DNA of 15,525 nt, taken from an uncultured Acetatifactor sp. (GTDB taxonomy: Bacteria > Bacillota > Clostridia > Lachnospirales > Lachnospiraceae). Below the pieces are notes generated by a model. The model was not told the origin of the DNA. It ran no database searches and was given only the letters and a program-made list of their open reading frames with translations. Shown here one piece after another: positions 12,733-15,525 of the stretch (positions are counted from its first letter, which is position 1; each line of letters begins with the position of its first letter). The stretch lies in NCBI GenBank assembly GCA_948496895.1, contig CAOOJO010000014.1, positions 1,355 through 16,879 on the forward strand, written 5' to 3'. Made by a program: the position numbers and the translations under genes.

Positions 12733-14370
12733 TCATGTCAATTCCTTCCCGGGCGGAAAAGACAGCAAGGTCACTACGCTGTCCTCCCCATTCCGCACCG
12801 CAAGGCGCGCGTCCAGCTTCTTCGCGTAGTAGGAGGCGATGTACAGCCCCAGCCCATGGCTGTGCAGACCCGCGCTGTCCGCCTGGTGGCTGCCGGTGAC
12901 GAAGGGTTCGAAGATATGGGGCATGAGCGCGTCCGGAATGGTCACGCCGAAGTTCTCTATCCGGAGTTCCCTCTCCCGGGGCGCCCCGCGCAGCTCGATC
13001 CGGATGCGTCCCCCCGCAGGCGTATACCGCACCGCGTTGGACAGCAGATTGTCCAGTATCCGGGAGACCATGGCCTCATCCGTATCTGCCAGGAGGCCCA
13101 TATCCTCCGGGACCTCCAACCGGATTCCCTTATCCGCCACCGCCACCTGATAGGATCGGAGCCTTTCCGCCAGCACCTGCCCCACATCCGTCTCCCGGAT
13201 GCTCATGTCCCGGGCGCAGTGGTTCAGGTAGAGGATGTCCTCCACCATTTTGCGCATGGAGAGGAGCTGCTCCTTCACCCTGGGCAGATAGACCTTTGTA
13301 TCCTTATACCTTCCCACCTCGTTCAGCATGCCGTCCACCAGGAGGAGGGCCGCCGCGACAGGGGTCTTGAGCTGATGGGAGGAGGAGCGCAGGAAGATTT
13401 CCTGCCGTTCGTTCTCCTCGGCCAGCTCCCGGTTCTTCTCCTCCAGCTCTGTATAGCTCTCCCGAATCTGCTGGTAGAGGTCGTCCAGGGCCTCCGCCAG
13501 CTCCTGTACCTCGTCCTTTGCTTTCGTCCCCTTCTCCACCAGCCGCTCTACGGAGAAATCCTTCCTGTGCTTCATCTCCTCCGCATGCCGCACCAGCTCC
13601 AGGATGGGGCGCACGATACCTCTGGAGTACATCCCGGAGAACAGTACCGCCAGCAGGGCGATCATAGCCCCCAGCATGGGGAGGCTCTGCAGCACCACAG
13701 GACGGATTTCGTCCGCCCCGGGCGTGACTGCCGGTAAGACGGAGAAAACAATCCGTTCCTCCGTCTGCTCCATGGCCACATAGTTGGTATACCGGTCGCC
13801 CAGAACCTGCACTCCGGCCTCTACCACCATACAGCCGTCGGAATAGGAATGAATCCTTACGGATTCATTGGAGAATTCGTCCTCTATGTCCCTCTGATAG
13901 CGCAGCCGGACGCTGACGGGCAGTTTTCCCTCCCCCTGCCCGGTCTCCGACAGGATGTTCCCCAGCTCCTCCAGATTCTTCTCCATCTCTCCCCACAGCT
14001 CGTCCCAGTCCTGCGCTTCCGCGTTCCCGGCCCGGAAGAGCAATTCCCGGCACCTTCCCAGAATCTCCCGCAGCCTCTCGTCCCGAAGCCGCACCTCCGC
14101 CGAAAAGGCCTTTCCCGTCATCAGCACATAATCCCCGCTGGCCGGAATCTCCAGGGAAAAGCAGGCCGTGGGGTTGCGCACCCGCGCCTTCTCATAGGAG
14201 CCGTCCTCCATATAGGCCCTGTGCTGCGCCACCACGGAGCGCAGATTCTGCTCGCACACATAGTCCACGTACAGGGATGGCAGCATGTATATGAAATATC
14301 CCACCAGAAACAACAGCAGCCCCACCGCCAGGGCCATGCTGTACAGCAGATTCTTTCGTCCCAGACGCAT
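12733..14370 (-). CDS. Sensor histidine kinase with large extracytoplasmic domain
   Basis: A 545-residue membrane kinase that phosphorylates the response regulator encoded upstream. A first membrane helix (residues 8-30) is followed by an extracytoplasmic sensor of about 200 residues (31-230). A second helix (232-249) leads to a HAMP-like linker (RGIVRPILELVRHAEEM) and a helical coiled-coil stretch (~285-325). The dimerisation domain has the H-box SSSHQLKTPVAA with phosphoacceptor His332. The ATPase domain has the N-box LDNLLSNAVRYTP (Asn444), a G1-equivalent IENFGVTIP (the usual D-x-G-x-G reads E-N-F-G) and the G2 box HGLGLYIAS (504-512). AGGAGG stands 6 nt before the ATG. It follows the regulator gene after 61 bp and is probably in one transcript with it. 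The large sensor is unlike the short ones of BceS-type kinases, so it probably senses its signal directly; the ligand is unknown. Confidence 0.94.
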   Translation of the reverse strand: MRLGRKNLLYSMALAVGLLLFLVGYFIYMLPSLYVDYVCEQNLRSVVAQHRAYMEDGSYEKARVRNPTACFSLEIPASGDYVLMTGKAFSAEVRLRDERLREILGRCRELLFRAGNAEAQDWDELWGEMEKNLEELGNILSETGQGEGKLPVSVRLRYQRDIEDEFSNESVRIHSYSDGCMVVEAGVQVLGDRYTNYVAMEQTEERIVFSVLPAVTPGADEIRPVVLQSLPMLGAMIALLAVLFSGMYSRGIVRPILELVRHAEEMKHRKDFSVERLVEKGTKAKDEVQELAEALDDLYQQIRESYTELEEKNRELAEENERQEIFLRSSSHQLKTPVAAALLLVDGMLNEVGRYKDTKVYLPRVKEQLLSMRKMVEDILYLNHCARDMSIRETDVGQVLAERLRSYQVAVADKGIRLEVPEDMGLLADTDEAMVSRILDNLLSNAVRYTPAGGRIRIELRGAPRERELRIENFGVTIPDALMPHIFEPFVTGSHQADSAGLHSHGLGLYIASYYAKKLDARLAVRNGEDSVVTLLSFPPGKELT

Positions 14371-14431
14371 AGATAGCCTCCTACTTTCTGTTCCGCGTCT
14401 GCCCGTCCGTCACCAGGCATGGCGGAAATGT

Positions 14432-15127
14432 TCAATGGCCGCCCGCCGCATTCTCCTGCGCAGCCTTGTCAAATTGATAGCCCACGCCTATCACGGTTCT
14501 GATGCAGGGGATGGGGAGCTTCTTGCGCAGGTTCTTCACATGGGCGTCGATGATCCGGTCGTTTCCGATGTAGTCCTCATTGAAGATGCTCAGGATAAGC
14601 TGCTCCCTGGTGAAGACCCGGTTCGGCTGGCCCATCAGTGTGTGCAGCAGCAGATATTCGCTGAGGGTCAGTGGGAGCTTCTCACCCCGGTAATAGGCGC
14701 AGTAGGCCTCCTCCCGCAGCACCAGCCCCTGGCTCCGCTCTTCCCCGCCCCCCGCGGTGCGCCGCAGGATGGTCTCCATCCGCTTGAGCAGGATGATGGG
14801 GGACACCGGCTTGATGACATAGTCGTCCGCGTACAGGTTGAAGGCCTTCACCTGGGTCTGCTCATCCTCCAGAGCGGTCAGCATGATGGCCGCCGTCTTC
14901 TTCCGGTTCTCCTGGAGATACCGCAGCACCTCGAAGCCGTCCACCCCCGGCACGCAGATGTCCAGCACCGCTATGTCGAACTCCTGCTCCCGCAGAAGGT
15001 CTATGGCCGCGTCCCCCCGCTCCGCCCCGGTCACCTGATATCCGGACATGGTCATGTATTCCGTCAGGACCTCCCGGATTGTGGGTTCGTCCTCCAGAAA
15101 CAAGACCCTGTACGCCGCGTCCTTCAT
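14432..15127 (-). CDS. OmpR/PhoB-family response regulator
   Basis: A 231-residue DNA-binding response regulator, partner of the kinase downstream. The receiver shows the acidic pair in LFLEDEPTI (Asp13/Glu14 region), phosphoacceptor Asp56 in VLDICVPGVDG, Thr84 in IMLTALEDE and Lys106 in YVIKPVSP. The C-terminal winged-helix domain includes LTLSEYLLLHTLMGQPNRVFTREQL, the recognition-helix region NDRIIDAHVKNLRKKL and the wing end IRTVIGVGYQF, all typical of the OmpR/PhoB group. I start at the ATG at 15127, 8 nt behind GGGGGAGG; the GTG at 15136 would overlap that site. Family members bind tandem 7-bp direct repeats with an 11-bp period, and such repeats lie before this gene and before the ABC genes, suggesting autoregulation and control of the exporter. 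Confidence 0.95.
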   Translation of the reverse strand: MKDAAYRVLFLEDEPTIREVLTEYMTMSGYQVTGAERGDAAIDLLREQEFDIAVLDICVPGVDGFEVLRYLQENRKKTAAIMLTALEDEQTQVKAFNLYADDYVIKPVSPIILLKRMETILRRTAGGGEERSQGLVLREEAYCAYYRGEKLPLTLSEYLLLHTLMGQPNRVFTREQLILSIFNEDYIGNDRIIDAHVKNLRKKLPIPCIRTVIGVGYQFDKAAQENAAGGH

Positions 15128-15143
15128 CCGCGCCACCTCCCCC

Positions 15144-15166
15144 GGCTCCCGCCGGGAGCCTTTTTT
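15144..15166. other. Terminator-like hairpin in the leader of the response regulator gene
   Basis: GGCTCCC (15144-15150) pairs perfectly with GGGAGCC (15154-15160) and is followed on the plus strand by TTTTTT, so it reads as an intrinsic terminator for transcripts coming from the antisense side. On the minus strand it lies in the expected leader of the response regulator, directly before its GGGGGAGG ribosome site. Overlapping alternative stem: CCCGGC (15141-15146) with GCCGGG (15151-15156). Confidence 0.5.
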
Positions 15167-15175
15167 CTATTTTCC

Positions 15176-15207
15176 ATTGTACTGCTGGGATATGAATTTC
15201 ATATGAA
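15176..15207 (-). promoter_or_regulatory. Candidate autoregulated promoter of the two-component operon
   Basis: On the minus strand a -10 TACAAT (15176-15181) is preceded, 8 bp upstream, by the direct repeat TTCATAT-GAAA-TTCATAT (15190-15196 and 15201-15207 on plus as ATATGAA). Unit length 7 and period 11 are the standard PhoB/OmpR layout. No -35 hexamer is seen at 16-18 bp, so the repeats probably recruit polymerase through the phosphorylated regulator. The same layout and spacing occur before the ABC ATPase gene. Confidence 0.6.
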
Positions 15208-15241
15208 GATTGTGTGAGAAACTTCTCTCGTGAAAAAGATT

Positions 15242-15525
15242 CTAGTTCTCCGGCGTGACGACGATGTCCAGGTTCCTCTCATAGGCGGAGGGCGAGAAGG
15301 TAGAAGGCACCTCCCCATTGATCAGAATCTGTACCTTGTTGATATTGCTCAGCTCCACCAGGGAATTGACGATAGAATAGACAGAAACATCCGTTGATAC
15401 GTTATTCACCACACTCAGGAAATTCTCGTCCAGGTTCACATAGCAGACGCCGTCCTTGGTCATGACATTGACAATCTTGGTGTTGGGGTTGATGGAGGGG
15501 TACAGCCCCTCTATCTGGCCGCTGG
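15242..15525 (-). CDS. GerMN-domain protein, C-terminal part, cut by the window edge
   Basis: The 94 codons visible match the C-terminal part of a GerMN domain (named after spore germination protein GerM). Signature pieces are EGLYPSINPNTKIVNV, DGVCYVNLDENFL, VYSIVNSLVEL and KVQILINGE, followed by a short tail ending in VVTPEN. GerM-type proteins are usually secreted lipoproteins that act in spore envelope assembly or germination; related GerMN domains also occur in other cell-envelope proteins. The N-terminus with any lipobox lies outside the window, so localisation cannot be checked. It ends 114 bp before the response regulator gene, and a promoter lies in that gap, so it is probably not part of the two-component operon. 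Confidence 0.85.
   Translation of the reverse strand, partial: SGQIEGLYPSINPNTKIVNVMTKDGVCYVNLDENFLSVVNNVSTDVSVYSIVNSLVELSNINKVQILINGEVPSTFSPSAYERNLDIVVTPEN

Noticed and set aside
12856..13737. Plus-strand open frame of 293 codons over the histidine kinase
   Set aside because: It is antisense to the H-box and ATPase domain of a clear kinase and has no recognisable protein features.
11763..14370. BceRS/BceAB-type bacitracin resistance module
   Set aside because: The kinase has a large sensor domain, not the two-helix hairpin of BceS, and the permease is a 261-residue ABC-2 type protein, not the large FtsX-like BceB.

Overview
The window looks like chromosomal DNA of a spore-forming, fairly GC-rich member of the Clostridia, most likely Lachnospiraceae. 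The support is a Spo0A-type DNA-binding domain, a GerMN-type spore-associated protein, strong AGGAGG-like ribosome binding sites before nearly every gene, and several AT-rich sigma-A-like promoters in otherwise GC-rich sequence. This is inference from gene content; there is no rRNA here. All genes except holA are on the minus strand.

Left part (1-3200). The N-terminal 413 codons of glycogen synthase (glgA) run off the left edge. Upstream of it lies a 173-residue protein that is a Spo0A effector domain without a receiver domain. A 326-bp divergent intergenic region separates it from holA (DNA polymerase III delta subunit, plus strand). holA ends in a strong hairpin with T runs on both sides, which can also serve the minus-strand operon arriving from the right.

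Middle part (3216-8365). This is a sugar-catabolism locus: an AraC-family regulator with its own good promoter (8337-8365) and terminator, then two TIM-barrel sugar isomerase/epimerase-like proteins and two Gfo/Idh/MocA oxidoreductases. The set suggests oxidation and rearrangement of a sugar, glycoside or cyclitol. No transporter, kinase or glycosidase is present to fix the substrate. Between the first TIM-barrel gene and the first oxidoreductase gene, four stem-loops are packed into 140 bp, probably a repeat element.

Right part (8415-15525). Reading along the minus strand: a partial GerMN-domain protein at the right edge, an OmpR/PhoB-type response regulator, a large-sensor histidine kinase, an ABC-2 type exporter (ATPase then permease, overlapping by one base) and comEC 25 bp behind the permease. 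The most informative regulatory signal is a pair of promoters, one before the response regulator and one before the ABC ATPase. Both carry ATGAA-core direct repeats with an 11-bp period, the typical OmpR/PhoB geometry, and both place the repeats exactly 8 bp upstream of the -10 hexamer. This suggests that the two-component system activates itself and the exporter, and perhaps comEC by read-through.

No tRNA, rRNA, CRISPR array, transposase or phage gene was seen. No wholly new system is obvious. The best leads are the shared response-regulator boxes, the receiver-less Spo0A paralogue, the four-hairpin element and the undefined sugar pathway.
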